Assembly: GCF_041381155.1 (NCBI RefSeq)
Contig: NC_091144.1
Location: forward strand, 31,118,980-31,182,979
From: Argopecten irradians
Taxonomy: Eukaryota > Mollusca > Bivalvia > Pectinida > Pectinidae
DNA: 64,000 bases
Reading direction: 5' to 3'
Shown here: one piece after another, positions 37,672-51,053 of the stretch
How the letters are laid out: every line of letters begins with the position of its first letter
How positions within the stretch are numbered: position 1 is the first letter of the stretch
Translations under genes and position numbers: made by a program
Notes under the pieces: model-generated
Seen by the model: only the letters and a program-made list of their open reading frames with translations
What the model was told of the DNA's origin: nothing
Databases searched by the model: none

Positions 37672-40057
37672 TTTTTTTTTTTTTTTTTTTTCAAATTTTG
37701 TACATGTACATGTATATAACATTAACAATGAGACAACACCAACACATCACACTATACACACAAACACACACACACTCACATATACACACATACAACTCAC
37801 ATACCCTGATGCATTCATACACCCTCATACTTTCTTACTAGAATATTTAAATTATACATGATAAGTTTATTATAATTACATATAATTTTTGTCTTTTTGT
37901 TTTTATTTTCATTCCTTCCACACACACTTTTATTCAGGGGGGAGACAACATGTTACATTTACAGGAGAGAAGTTAGGAAAGGAAAGAACAGTCAGAAACG
38001 GGATGGGTGGGAGGGTAAGAAGTGGGGAGAGGTGGGGAATATATGTTGCCAGTAATGAAATGGAATAATTAACAAGAGATTATTCATTAAAGAATTATAC
38101 TTATATATTGAATAAATGTGACAATAATCTGGAACAGACACCAGTGTACCAGTATCATATACTTGTACTGTACGTAAATCATACACTGTATATAATAAGA
38201 AATATCAATGTAATAGTAACAGCTAATGGATTAATGTTTGCAAGTATAATTATTGACTGCTGACAACGAAGGAAGAAGGGGGGGGGGGGGAGGAAGATCT
38301 ACCAATGTCAGGTATCATCAGACAATGTCTAATTCGGGTCTAATGTAATTAAGTTTTGCCATTTCCTCCATTCCATTGTAAATTTGTCAACACTTTGTTC
38401 ACATTTACCACAAGCAATATTTTTTTGAACTTTATGGTAATCTTTTATTGAGTTAATTAATGTTGAAATATTTAGAGTTTTATGTAAACATTTAGTTTTG
38501 TATATATATTGTTTAATAAAAAAAAGAAACTTCATTATCAATTCTGGTATTAATACCATTCTGATTAATAAAACCGAATAGCAAAGCCTCCTTATTTAAA
38601 GCAAATGGAATACTGAGAGTAATAGCAAATTCTCAAATCTTATCAAAAGAATCTTTAAAGTTATATGTGCCGTATTTTTCATAGTCACGAATCAAGAAGA
38701 GCTTTTGATATGTTATTCAACTCCAAAAGTTACCAACATTTTGAGAATTACAATACTTTCAAGTAAGGTTTTAGTTTTAGAAGTACAAAAGAGAGCTGAA
38801 AATGATTTTTGGCAGTACTGCCAAAAATCATTATTAACATCTTCAGTGTAGTGAAATGAGTTCATACGGTCAGACAATGAAGCCATATTGTTGTCCACAA
38901 TTTCATTGCACATTTTTACAGTATTATTAGTAATTGTAAAGTGATTTCTGAAGGTATGTCTCCATCTAAACGTGTATATGGCATAAAAAACAAGAGTTTC
39001 ACAGTGCATAACCTATTTGTTCCAACTAACGTTTATAAGGCATTATATTTGTTTGTCTGTCCATTTGAATGATTTTCACAGCTTTATTCATTAAAACTTA
39101 TGGTTTTAAATAGACAATTGAAGAAAAAATAACATGTCAAAATTTTCGGCCAGTTACGGCACATATAACTTTAACTTCCCTACATTCCCATAGAATATGT
39201 ACGATTGTCTCCCTTTCAATGAAGCAGAAATCACAGTATGGATTATGAACAAGTCAAACTTTGTATAGGTAGGAGTTAGTTGTTAAGACATGGTGATTAA
39301 TTCAATATTGTAACCACTGTAGCTTAGTATTTTTTTTGTAACAGAAAAGGGAAGAGAATATATTTTCTCCCAAGTATCATGGTTATAATCAAAATTTAAA
39401 CCCTCATTTAATTTGGGAAGTTATTTGACAGTTGTTTCCTTTAATTAAGTACATTATGAAAGTCTTTGGAACCCTTTTTCTTCCTTAGTATTATTTCAAG
39501 GTGTAATGGAACAAATGGATATAGTAGTGTTTCAAACGGGAAATGGAAATTGTTCAAGTACTTCTTTGTCTTAGTAATAAACCCATGGTATTCCAAAAAC
39601 AAATTGTTATTGCGCCATGTTTAACACAGAATTCATTAAATGAAAAAAGGAACAATCTATATTGTATTTCAATAGATCATTAATTATCATTATTCCCTTC
39701 TCAAACCATTTCCGATAAACTACTGCTTTATTTCCAACAGATAGATCATTGTTAAACCATAATGGCGTCTTAAGTAAGGATTGGCTACTCTTTAACTTAT
39801 CTTTTGTTCTTAAATTATACCATGCATTAAAAACATCTACCCAAAACTGATTTTTGCTATTTATTTGTTTTAAATACTCTTTGCCAGAATTGGCCAATAA
39901 GTTCAAGCTTATATCTGATTTCAGTATACTTAACCACTTACTCTCCGACATAAAAATTCTTCTGATCCAACTTATCTTAAGAGACTTAATATATGATGAT
40001 AAATGAACCATTTTTAGCCCACCTTCCTGGTATTGCTGGATTTTAACGTGATTCTCA
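37672..40057 (-). mobile_element. 5'-truncated L1/Tx1-like LINE, 3' half of ORF2 plus 3'UTR
   Basis: Reading the minus strand from 40057: YQEGGLKMVHLSSYIKSLK and ISWIRRIF with downstream NQFWVDVFNAW are typical of the region after the reverse transcriptase. The zinc-knuckle-like CDFC..ERETIVHILWEC block follows near 39250-39160. Then come LLFGFINQNG-type sequence and a C-terminal IYKTKCLHKTLNISTLINSI..FTMEWRKW block (about 38520-38350). The A20 tail appears as T20 at 37672-37691. There are several frame changes, so the copy is dead. The RT core and endonuclease are missing, the usual result of incomplete reverse transcription. The 5' join lies against an A22 tract at 40057-40078. Confidence 0.8.
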
Positions 40058-40095
40058 AAAAAAAAAAAAAAAAAAAAACAACAAAAAAACATAAT

Positions 40096-40447
40096 ATGCT
40101 CCACCGCCGACAGAGCATAAATGATATTCATCACTTGAACAATAATTGACGTTTTATCGTGTATATATATGTCTAATAATAACAAAAAATAATATAAAAT
40201 AATTTATTTTGCCTTTGGTGCATGCGCAATCAGTACTTCATTCCATATAGGATATAGTGCCACGGATTTTTTTCGGGATGCAATTAATTATTTTTCATAT
40301 TTTTAACTTTAAGTAAAATTAGAAGCTCAAACTTTTCAATGTTGGTAATGGTGTAAAGTAAGTAACTTTTGTAACAGAAGAAAAATACTAAATCGTCTGC
40401 TCCTGTTTTTGATAGTGAAAAAACACCATTTGTCGGCGGTGGAGCAT
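40096..40447 (+). mobile_element. MITE family B, copy 1
   Basis: The left end ATGCTCCACCGCCGACAGAG and the right end, whose reverse complement is ATGCTCCACCGCCGACAAAT, form inverted repeats of about 17 bp. The interior contains GGTGCATGCGCAATCAGTAC and AGAAGCTCAAACTTTTCAAT, shared with the other copies. About 352 bp, no ORF. Confidence 0.85.
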
Positions 40448-40868
40448 CTTTAATCAGACAAGAGAATAATTTAATTTACATCAACTGACTAAATGATAGC
40501 TGTTATAAGGGAGGCAATCCGTACAGTACATGAACATGTACCGTTACTTTGATAAAGAAACATATACTGCAATGTATGTTTCTGAAGACAAACAACAGTA
40601 TCAGAGACATCTAAATCTCAGACAGTGTTAGCAAAATTTATTAGAGGAAATTGATTACTCTGTCATTTTTTTCCCAATCTAGTACTCTAACAACGCGCTC
40701 TTTAATATCATATAGACTGGTTCATGCAGGTAACTGATTATGGATGGACCCCTCTGATTATGGAGGGCCCCTGTACATGTACATGTGCCTAGGTTTTATT
40801 TTATATAAGCTTACCATTAAATATTTATAAGAAGGAAAATTTGATACAAATGTAGCATCATTTGTTTT

Positions 40869-41235
40869 AAAGATACTACACCGTTGACGAATATAATTTT
40901 TCCATATAAAAAACAGGAGCAGATGTATTAGTACTTTTATTCAGTTAAAAAGCTACTTACTTTAAACTACCACTATTGAAAAGTTTGAGCTTCTTATTTT
41001 ATTTCAAGATGAACATGGTTTTTTTTTTAAATTAATGGGTACTGCGGAAAAAAGTTCATAGTACTATATGCTCTATATCATAAAGTGAAGTACTGATTGC
41101 GCATGCACCAAAAGCAAAACGAGTTAATTTATGTTGTTTTTTTCCCCCATATATTTACATGATTAAACACCAAATATTGTTAAAATCATGAGTATATCGA
41201 CCGTTTATGATCATCGGGCGCGGTGAAGCTTTTTT
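40869..41235 (-). mobile_element. MITE family B, copy 2 (inverted, diverged)
   Basis: It starts AAAGATACTACACCGTTGAC and ends GGGCGCGGTGAAGCTTTTT. The interior is the reverse complement of copy 1 (TTGAAAAGTTTGAGCTTCT; GTACTGATTGCGCATGCACC). It forms an inverted pair with copy 1, separated by about 420 bp. Confidence 0.75.
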
Positions 41236-41699
41236 GAAGATAATGTTTTTTGATATATTAATGAAAAAAAATATTTCCAGTTTTAAATACATGTATATAT
41301 GCTTTTCGGAAAAGGGAGGGGGAAACCAAGATGAAATTGGTTATTTTCGTGCTTGCATAAATCACTGAAATATTGTAATCAAAGAAAAAAATTGCGATAA
41401 CACACCAATAGCACTGAAAATGACAGATATATGAACAATCACCAAAATGTTATATCAATAAAAAATACAGAATTAAAAATAAATCAAACTACACCTACTA
41501 TTAATTTTAATGTGTGGCCTTTAAATGGCCGTCAATTTAAGAGTGATACATGTAGCTTACCCTTATGACATGAGCGCAGAAGTCTGGGGGCGTTTTAAAA
41601 TGGTCAGTTTGACACCGCCGTTCGCACCTATATACAGTATTACAGAAATGGTGTACAGATTTGGGTTACTGGTCTATTACGGAGCGTTGCAGTGACCAG

Positions 41700-41818
41700 G
41701 TTCAGGAAGTACTGACCACCATATTACGTGCTATGACCACACATACTTCCGTTACTTGAGTATAAATCGACCCCACTCACAAGCACAAATCAGTTCTGAT
41801 CTGAATTCACTACTCAAG
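41700..41818 (+). promoter_or_regulatory. Promoter and non-coding exon 1 of Gly/Tyr-rich gene copy 1
   Basis: TATAAAT at 41761-41767 is followed by exon 1, which starts about 30 bases later and ends CTACTCAAG|GTAAGT at 41818. Two GGAAGT/ACTTCC strings (about 41704 and 41747) lie upstream. Exon 1 carries CTGATCT, shared with the other two copies. Confidence 0.7.
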
Positions 41819-42228
41819 GTAAGTCGATCTCTTCAGTTAGAGTGAACTACATATTTTGTTTCTTTGGTAAACGTTATATTTTATCATTTTTACAAATACT
41901 GGCCGGTTATACCTCAAATAGATTTTTCATGAAATATAGTATAAATCTTCATGTAGATATAACACAATTTCAAGCAGGATACACTCCAGATAAATCGTGA
42001 CACTATGCCTTCATGTGATAGCTCTATATAGCATGAAAATGAAATCAAGTTCATCTTACTTATAACTCATATCCGAGAAATTTCAATTCATGCTGGATTC
42101 ACTTCATCAGCCAATCAGGAGTGACGATACAGACAGCGACGTCAATTTTCCACCACTTTTTTCATTCAATGAAAATGCTCGTTTCAATCAAGATTCATAT
42201 TATATCAATTATCTATTTCTTTTTACAG

Positions 42229-43660
42229 CTTCAAGATGAACAAGTGTATCGCCCTGATCCTCATCCCATGCCTGGTGGCCTACGTTGTTGCCATGGGTTA
42301 CCCCGGATACGGAGGTGCCGGATATGGAATGTCAGCTTACCCTAACCCCGGATACGGTCTGAGCAACTATTACTACCAATATGGAAACCAACAACAGAAG
42401 AAGAGCTCCAACTTCGCTCTCTGTAAGTGTTGCTTTTCTTCAATCGTCTCAGAAAAGACGGAGTTGTAATTTATAGCTGAAGTTTCAATAAAAGACATAA
42501 AATTAGAATTTAGATAAAAGGTGGTTGTGTTTAAAGCTAAAATTCTAATTATACTCCTTCAGCCATTCCAACCATGTTTTCATTTGGCTTTTTTCAAAAA
42601 CCAAAAAGGATAGGTTACAGTTAGTTTATTTATTGGATTAATAAAATACACTTAACACCAATATCACGAAATGGAGTCAAATTGGTGATATTTTATTGGC
42701 TTCGTTATAATCCTACTAATATCTTTAATTCATTGACCAAATGTTCGATATTGTTGATGTTAATTTGATGTGAAGTCGGGGTAAAGGAAGAGTTGGGGTT
42801 ATTGAAACAATAAAATGATAATTCACTGTCTTCGATTTCCACTATTTAATGTAGTAATCTTTATAGACATAGCAATCGGAAAGGAATAACTTTACCTGTG
42901 TGAAAGATTTTGACTGGCCAGCTCGAGGCTTGCCGATTGCTGAACAGCCAAAATTATCCATGAGGTATGGGAGATGTATGAGATAAAAACAGTATGACCA
43001 CCGAGTGATTTTGTTCACATGTTTTTGTTTACAGTGATCTCTGGACTGCTGCTGTTGTTTGCTTTCAACATCACCGGAACTCTGACTGGTTAGATGTAGA
43101 CAGATGAAGATCGGCGAGACACTCATTCATGTTAAGGTAAGCACAAGCTTTAATGTTATCAAATGTTATCAAATTATGCAACTTTTTTTTTTCAAATATT
43201 AAAATACACACTCAAAAAATTACATGACCGATTCTTTCTATGTTTTGAGGTTAAAGTTTTAATCTAATCAAATTTATGCAACATTTTGTTTTGTTGAAAA
43301 AACTAAAATACACACTCAAAAATTACAGGTTCGTGTCTAGGTTTAGGGGTTTAAAACTTCAGAGTTCCAGATCAATATCAATTTTAAATACAATGAGCTT
43401 AAATTAAAGTTAATCATTCTAGTGAAACATATTATCATTATTAGTAATGCTGTAGCATTATTTTTTGTTATAAAATGTATTATTGATTATTATTAAGTTT
43501 TTCAAATACTTACCATGTAATAACAATAATAGTAATATATAATAATGATTTGTTTTCCTCTATTTCAGATTCGACACAGGGAGCAAACATGACTCTGTGC
43601 GATGTCTTAATAATTGTTACTGTTATTGTTGGTATTTATTAAACGTTCACATTCTAATAC
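42229..43660 (+). CDS. Short secreted or anchored Gly/Tyr-rich protein, copy 1 (81 aa)
   Basis: Coding exon 2 (ATG 42236 to 42422) and exon 3 (43035-43093, TAG) join in phase 1 (T|TG). Exon 3 runs on to a donor at 43136, and exon 4 (from 43569) is 3'UTR with ATTAAA at 43638. The product begins MNKCIALILIPCLVAYVVAM, a signal peptide holding the only two cysteines. A Gly/Tyr-rich stretch (residues 21-50, GYPGYGGAGYG.. to NYYYQYG) follows, then NQQQKKSSN. A hydrophobic exon-3 tail (ALLISGLLLLFAFNI, residues 61-75) ends in TGTLTG. This fits a small type I membrane protein or GPI-anchored precursor. I do not recognise the family; shell-matrix, adhesive or antimicrobial Gly/Tyr-rich peptides are possible roles by composition only. 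The extended frame through the exon 2 donor is not the product. Confidence 0.85.
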
Positions 43661-45002
43661 CGGCTGTGTCGTCATTTATATAAAGATAAGATATCCAATT
43701 AATTTTACAACTTGATGTACATCGTTACACATCGTAGTAAGAACGAAGCATGTTGAGTCACATTTCATCGGTAAAATAACAGAGCAATGATAAAATAATC
43801 CAAAGTGCAATCAGACATTAAAATATAAAATTAGATAAAATTGTTTGAATTTGAATGTTTTACACTACGAATGCATAACAGATACGCATTGTGGGTTTTT
43901 GTTGTTGTTGAAATAATAAAACATATTTATTACAATACTTATTTGACGTTGCTATTTTCATTAGTGTTCACTAAAGCGTTTAGTCTACCAGACAATTTTT
44001 TCATCTACACATGTGTTGGTTGTATAGTTCAGAGCTGAAGTTTCATCAACATTGCTTAACTTAAAGGAATTCATTAATTAGCTTTATTGTAAAATCTCCT
44101 TTACAAAATATTGTGTTATTAATCGGTTAAAACTTATTATTCAATTTGAAGAATTGAAGAGAACACGGATGATAATACGAAACGAAAACATTACAAAAGT
44201 TTAGGATTTGTCCTTATACCTTCATTAATGCTTCTCATGGATCATTTTTAGGTTTAGTAATTCCTACAGTAAAGGAATATTGATGGAACTGGGCGAAGCC
44301 TGTCTAATAAGCAGACGAGAACAACGTAATGTGTAACAAATGGCCGTATATCTTAGTAAGAACATTTTTACATTGTATAAGAATAATAAATCTTGCTAGG
44401 GAATTGGTCAGAAAATGTTCTTTTGATGACAAAAATATATTGTAGAACAACTGATTTTGATCACGTTATTGCAAGAACAAATTTGCAAGCACAAACTCTC
44501 TGGCACAAAATGCGCCAAAATAGAATCACCGCTAGTTTCTTGGTCGATAAGCCACCATGTTTTACTTGTTAGTTGTGATGACTCTAGTCACGGTCAAGGT
44601 ATTTTTAGGTTCATTTTTTTCTCAATTAATCATAATTTATTTGCATGGAAAGAACAAAGACGTAGATGAGGTCTCACTTACAAATCCTTTGTAAGAATAA
44701 TTTAAATCCATCATACATGGTATCTGGAACTTTCTGAAGGAAATAGATGTTCAAGCGATGTTTATAAGATTGATGGTAAAACCTAGTAACTGACTGAGAG
44801 TTAACGAGGGGAAGGAACTCTGGTAGGTCAGAATGTGATTTCTAAAAAACAAAAACAAAATCACAACTTGCAAACTTACATAACCAATCAAACGACTATC
44901 CGAGCGACGGAGGAAAATGGTGTTTATAACCAGGTGGCCGATATACAAAGATTGAACTGTGTTGGATTTTGTCATTTGGCACTCTAGTAGAAACGTGGTT
45001 TT
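43661..45002. other. Spacer between gene copy 1 and the minisatellite
   Basis: AT-rich. Short ORFs only (65 and 70 residues on the plus strand), with no recognisable features. Confidence 0.5.
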
Positions 45003-45365
45003 ATAAGCAGATATGGTCTTCATACAGAGATGGTCTTAATACAGATATGGTCTTCATACATAGATGGTCTTTATACATAGGTGGTATTGGTCTTCATACA
45101 GATATGGTCTTCATACAGAGATGGTCTTTATACAGAGGTGGTCTTTATACAGAGGTGGTCTTTATACACAGATGGTCTTAATACAGATATGGTCTTAATA
45201 CAGATATGGTCTTTATACAGAGATGGTCTTAATACAGATATGGTCTTTATACAGAGGTGGTCTTTATACAGGGATGGTCTTAATACAGATATGGTCTTAA
45301 TACAGATATGGTCTTCATACAGAGATGGTGGTTATACAAAGGTGTTCTGTATACAGACGTGGTCG
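45003..45365 (+). repeat. 17-bp minisatellite, about 21 units
   Basis: The unit is ATGGTCTTCATACAGAG with variants in the dinucleotides after CTT and in the last three bases (ATGGTCTTAATACAGAT, GTGGTCTTTATACAGAG). Because 17 is not a multiple of 3, all frames stay open and yield 17-residue repeating peptides (70 and 98 residues on the plus strand) that are not genes. The unit resembles the dispersed GGTCTTTATACAGAGGT repeat found in tetraspanin intron 1 and at 63440-63500. Confidence 0.95.
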
Positions 45366-46730
45366 TTAATGTTTTAGTTTTATACATATTCAGCTATGCT
45401 GTAATTATTGTCTAAATTTTGTTAATATACGTAGTCAACGTGAGATGTATGTGCTATTGCCAAAAATGTGTTTGTAGACCTTCCACCACTTGTCAATTTC
45501 TCAAACAATCTTTGTCAAATCTATCGCAATTGGTGCACATGATATTCCTTATAAAAGCCTTAGCATAATACATAATAAAGAAACCTCCAGAACAGATATT
45601 TTAAATGACGAATGCATTTCATTTGCGGCAACATAAAATATGTCCAGAGGAAACAAATAACAAATCCCCATATCAACATTTATTTTTGTATGATTGTTGC
45701 TAAATAACCCTATGATAGCAGTTTCCTCCTTAGCGCAGTGCATATGTACTTGTTTTGGAAATGCTTAATGAAAAATACATTTAAGATATTTTACTCAGGG
45801 ACTAGGTCTACTATCATGCTTTTTTAGGAACACTTAACAATAGCTCAAAGGCCACTCTACAATTGTAAGAGATGCTTTACATGGTTTGTTTTACCTTGTG
45901 TAAATTATCGCGTAATATATCTTTATTAATACTGAAAAAATAAATAATTCATCGACGTGTCACATATTTTTAAACATAGGACATTCATTGTACATGTACA
46001 TGTTACATTGTTAAACAGTGTATGATTTATAAAGTGCCCAGTCAGTGTTTGACTTACGAGGCACAACATGTAGTCTTACTTATTGTTAAAAGAACGTTTC
46101 CTCATGAATAATAAAAGTCATCTGGAATCTACCGTTATATTTAACTACTATGCCCACAAATCATGTTCCTTGTATCAATGAACTTTGTTTTCTCAGGTAG
46201 TTGAATATATTCAATATACAATGTACAATGTATTACAGACATTTGCAGAATAAGCAATATACAAGTGTAAATATTGCCCTTGCTATATCCTTCATTGATT
46301 CTCACAGATATACTGACAGCTATTGTCTGTTAAATCAAATATTGATAATGCCAGTCTAGTTGTTTAACTGCTTTGTAAAATTCAAAATAGAACCACACCA
46401 CTCTACGTAATATACGTTATTTTTATACTAGAATATCGGAAAATTGTATTGTGCAGTCGGGATTTGAAGCTGTGTTTTAGTCAGTTTTGGCTTGGTCGTC
46501 CTATCCAGGTATTTTAGGTTGCTGTAGATCTTTCCCGGTTACCTTAATGTTAACTTAGAATTTCTTTTTATTAATACATTGATTGTTTACGTTGATAATT
46601 TTATCCCCATTGTTAAATCTAACTAGATTTCATTTTATGGTTAGTCATTTTTTTAATTTTTAATTGACAATCGTACTCCCCATTTATATTAAACTAGACT
46701 TTTAAGTGAACAGTCATTTTGTTTTCTTTG
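45366..46730. other. Gene-free AT-rich spacer
   Basis: No ORF or splice pair worth reporting. The 64-residue minus-strand ORF at 45549-45743 has no motif. Confidence 0.5.
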
Positions 46731-47103
46731 AAAGATGCTCCACCGCCGACAGAGCATAAATGATATTCATCTTTTGAAAAATAAATGGTGTTTAATCGTA
46801 TGTATATATATATATATACATGTCTAATAAACACAAAAACTAATTAAAAATAATTTATATTGCTTTTGGTGCATGCATGCGCAATCAGTACTTCATTCCA
46901 TATAGGATATAGTGCCAGGTATTTGTTCAGGATGTAATCAATCATTTTCTATATTTTTAACTTGAAGTAAAATTAGAAGCTCAAACTTTTTAATGGATTA
47001 TTGGTGTAAAGTAAGTAACTTTTGTAACTGAAGAAAAAACTCAATCATCTATTCCTCTTTTTGATAATAAACAAATACCATTTGTCAACGATGGGGCATC
47101 TTT
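46731..47103 (+). mobile_element. MITE family B, copy 3
   Basis: The left end AAAGATGCTCCACCGCCGAC and the right end GATGGGGCATCTTT are the family B termini, and here the TIR extends to AAAGATGC/GCATCTTT. The interior matches copy 1 in the same orientation (GCGCAATCAGTACTTCATTC; AATTAGAAGCTCAAACTTTT). Confidence 0.85.
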
Positions 47104-50100
47104 GAATTTTTAATTGACAACTTCACCCAATTGTTATATTTAACTAAATTTTTAAGTGAACAGTTGTTGTTTTTTCTTTTGAATTTTTTACAGACAATTC
47201 TATCTCTAATGTTATATTTCCAACATGATTTTTAATATGGACAATTCTTGCTTTTTTCTTTTAAATTGTTAATTGAATGTTTCCCTCCCATTTTTATATG
47301 TTTAACTAAATTTTACATGTATATATATATAATATTCCACGTGTTTTTCTTTCAGATTATTAATTGACGATTTTCTCCCCATTATTACATTTTCACCTTT
47401 ATTTATAACATGGACACTCCTTGTATAGTTATTAACGCCGTTTTATTATATAAATCAGCAAGAACACAGCGTAGATAACAACAACGACCACATTTCAATG
47501 AATTATGTGAACCATGCGTCCATATTAAAATGCATGTGTTGGTTACAATTATGCACATAATGCAATTTTTTAGACATAAGGATGTCTAATGACAAATATT
47601 AAAGCCATTATTATGACACGTTCTCATATATTGGCGTTTACCAAACCTAGAAGCATATTTACCTCATCGAAATAACACTTTTATCAAATTACGCCAAATG
47701 ATAATGTTTATCATGGACTATATGCGTACGTATACAATGCTTTATGATGCCCGTTTTCAACAATTGAATACTTTTCTGTCATTATGGTGCATGACAATAT
47801 GAATTGTAAATAAAACTTGGACCAAACTCAATCTCGTGTACTAATTAAAGTAAATACAATGTGATTTAAAGTGAAGGGGTTGTCGAGGGAGACGTAATAA
47901 TTTGATATGGATTATACTTATAAACTAATATTTAAAAGATCCTTGATCTCTCGTAACTTTAAGATGCTTCAACGCCGACAGAGATATTTGATACGGAATC
48001 CTTTTTCTAGACATTAATAGAAACAGGTGTCCGTCCTTCTTTTCGGTGACATGGTGAATTCTGCCACTGAAATCCCAACAATAAACGATGATGTCATCAT
48101 TTCTATTTTGACGTCATCATACAATAATTATATTGTAATCTATTTGTACGCAATTAAGTTAAATAAGGATACTCCTGCTTTCCGAATCATTTTGAATTTT
48201 CAAGAAAGCTTTGTAATGCAAAAGTTATTTCCTGTGCTATAGCTGTGCGAAAATATTTTTTTTTTCTTCAGCAATTTATTGAAAACATTAGGGCTTGCTG
48301 AATATAGTTAAGACACAGAACACACAACCTAAAACAGTATAAAATTCTTGTTTTATGCCATATGCATGTTTAGACGAAAACATAACTGCAGATTAGGATA
48401 ATTTTACAATCACTAAAAAAATTCTAGTCAAATTGTGAAATGAAACAGTAGACTACAACATCGCTTCATGGTCTGACTGTATGTACGTATGATGTAATTG
48501 TAATGTTTTAAGCAATACTGCAAAATATAATTTTTAACTCTGATCTGTACTTGTAAAATTAAACGCTATGCATTATAAGTATTGTAATTTTCAAAATGTT
48601 GATAATTTTCACGGTGAATAAAATATTCAAAACTCTTCTTGATTCGGGAGTATTAAAAATACGGCACATATAACTTTAAAGTAAAAAAAAGTGTTATATT
48701 TATATTTCAGTCAGTGAATGTAATGGTTAATTTGGCAAATTCCGACGGAAATACTTATTTTTAAAGCGCAATGTACTGGGTAACACTATGGTTAATATTT
48801 CAAGTTTACATATGACAAAATTGTTAATCAGTTTAAATGCATATCAAATTGGCGACGCTTATATTATTCAATTTGGTATGGACTGTAATATTAGTAAGTG
48901 TTTTGCGTCATATTTAATGCCTTGCAGCACTATTAATACTATCACACATTATAGTGTTGGTTAACATTATGAGATGATTGACAGAAACATGGGTACATGA
49001 TGATGTAAATATCGCAAATCAATAAGCATATTCAAGCATGACTGATTTTCGTTCTAATCGACAATGGATTACGTAAATAATCTGGTAACCTTATGCGAAT
49101 AAACACTTCAAATGCAAAAGCCGACAGGCTAAGGCGTTTGCCAGTAGTCCTAGAATTAGAAAGTTATGTGGAATATTAATGTTTCCCAAAATCATCTCAT
49201 GGAAATGCTGACATTTCAAATGAAATTAAAACACAACTGCTCACAGGTTATCAAATATATGCAAATATGCATAGTGAGTTCAATAAAACAGAATCATAAA
49301 TTCGATAGACGGAAAAGCTTGACAAGTAACATGTAGTTACTGCCACGAAGAAATCAATTATGATAGAATAATTGTATATGTCCATTTTAGTTTAGAACTA
49401 TCTTATTTGAAAACAAAAGCAAAAATCAAATGAAATAGGGTACAGGTGATATTGCCAGAGGTTATAATCTTTATATAAACTGAATATAAACATAACAAAC
49501 ATAACTATTACTGTTTAATCGATGTGGTACACAATCTCCATATACCATTAGATATTTCATTTATAATTATAATCTAAATGACATGATCAATAGTAAGGTT
49601 ATATATAGGGTTATAATTTCAATTACGGTGTTATTGGTACATGTACAAAATATATGTTGATATAAAATATGAAAAAAAGTATTTAATATATAACACGATC
49701 CCATTTTAAATTACACATCATTTCGACTTGAATCAATACTAGGAACTGTTTTCAGACGTCAGTGAGTGCAATGTGTTCCTGTGTTGGACTATACATCGAA
49801 TGTTTTATCAAATATCAAATGAGATCAAATGAGAACAAACAAATTCCAAATTATATAAATATATTTATATTAGAAAAATATCATTTAAAATATATAATTG
49901 TTTCATTTAAAAAAAAGTTTAGTTACCACATCTTCTATAAAACTCATTTTCGCTTGAAACTATTTTTTTTTGTTAATGCGCGGACGATTGTATCTCACGA
50001 ACGTTAATCGCCGCGGAAATAACATATAATCGCAGATTCTTTAAAATTGACAGATGTTTAACGGGCCGACCTTTGTTATATTACCATCAATTTTAGAAAC

Positions 50101-51053
50101 GATTTTTCATTAGTTAGAAAACAACTCGTAAAATGTACAGAAATATGTAACAATATCGTATTCACAATGTGTTTAATGATCCAAAAGATTATTATTTTTG
50201 TTTCTGTTCGTTAGCTATACACAAAATAAACATGTAGATATTTCAAGCATATTGCACAATCATGTTAAAGCTGTTTCGTATAGGTTGATGCTATACAAAT
50301 ATCAGACGGAGAGGTGTAAAAAATAATTATTATTATTTGAATTTGGATAAAAAAATTCCACTTCAATCATTTTTTTTCATAACAAGATATGTCTCGCAGA
50401 CCATATAACATCTCTTGTTTTTCAATAGCATAAAAGTGAATGCGTGAATCATAATAATAATCCTTTTAATTCTCACATTAAATCTATAAAAGGATTCCGT
50501 GTAAAGTTATCACTACCAAACGTAAATGTGTATATGTACTTGTAAGCCTAAATAATATTAACATTTACTGAACCGATCATTATTGACTGGTGAAAATGAG
50601 AAAAATATCATTTTTGTCACAAAACAACATTTTGATTTATATCATAAAGATACAATTACAAATATACAACGAATATTTACAAAATATATTCGATGACGAA
50701 AACCTTGTAAATAACAAAAATCTACTGAAAATTGTTGATTAAGCCAAACACACTTATTTTGCCAATGATAACAACATTTAAAACATAGTTTCATTTCTAA
50801 TTAAAAAAACTGCACTGCGAACTCCTTTCACTATCAATAAAAGTATTTTTATACATACATTTAACGATAGGAACGATATCAAATGGATAAGATTATTAAT
50901 GTACATAAATCTCTTCGTTTTATTTTCAATTTTTAATTTGTTATGCCCGATAAGCTGTAGTGTAATAGGAATAACATCTATTTGGATTTATGAGACCGAT
51001 ACTAATCACTTTAACACAGTAACCGGCCTTAGGGCTTCTAAAAGTATACTTTC
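47104..51053. other. Gene-free spacer between copies 1 and 2 of the gene family
   Basis: Very AT-rich. An isolated family B end (AAGATGCTTCAACGCCGACA) sits at 47959-47983. A fragment near 48655-48690 (ACGGCACATATAACTTTAA) resembles part of the L1-like LINE at 39150-39180. ORFs of 71 and 81 residues (48027, 49762) have no recognisable motifs or splice context. Confidence 0.5.

Noticed and set aside
42121-42469. Frames extending upstream of ATG 42236 or past the exon 2 donor in gene copy 1
   Set aside because: Conserved splice sites at 42228/42229 and 42422/42423, shared with copy 2, show the true exon limits.
44969-45377. Two overlapping plus-strand ORFs (70 and 98 residues) with repeating MVFIQRWSLYRDGLNT peptides
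   Set aside because: They are translations of the 17-bp minisatellite, which stays open in all three frames; no signal peptide, splice sites or flanking coding sequence.
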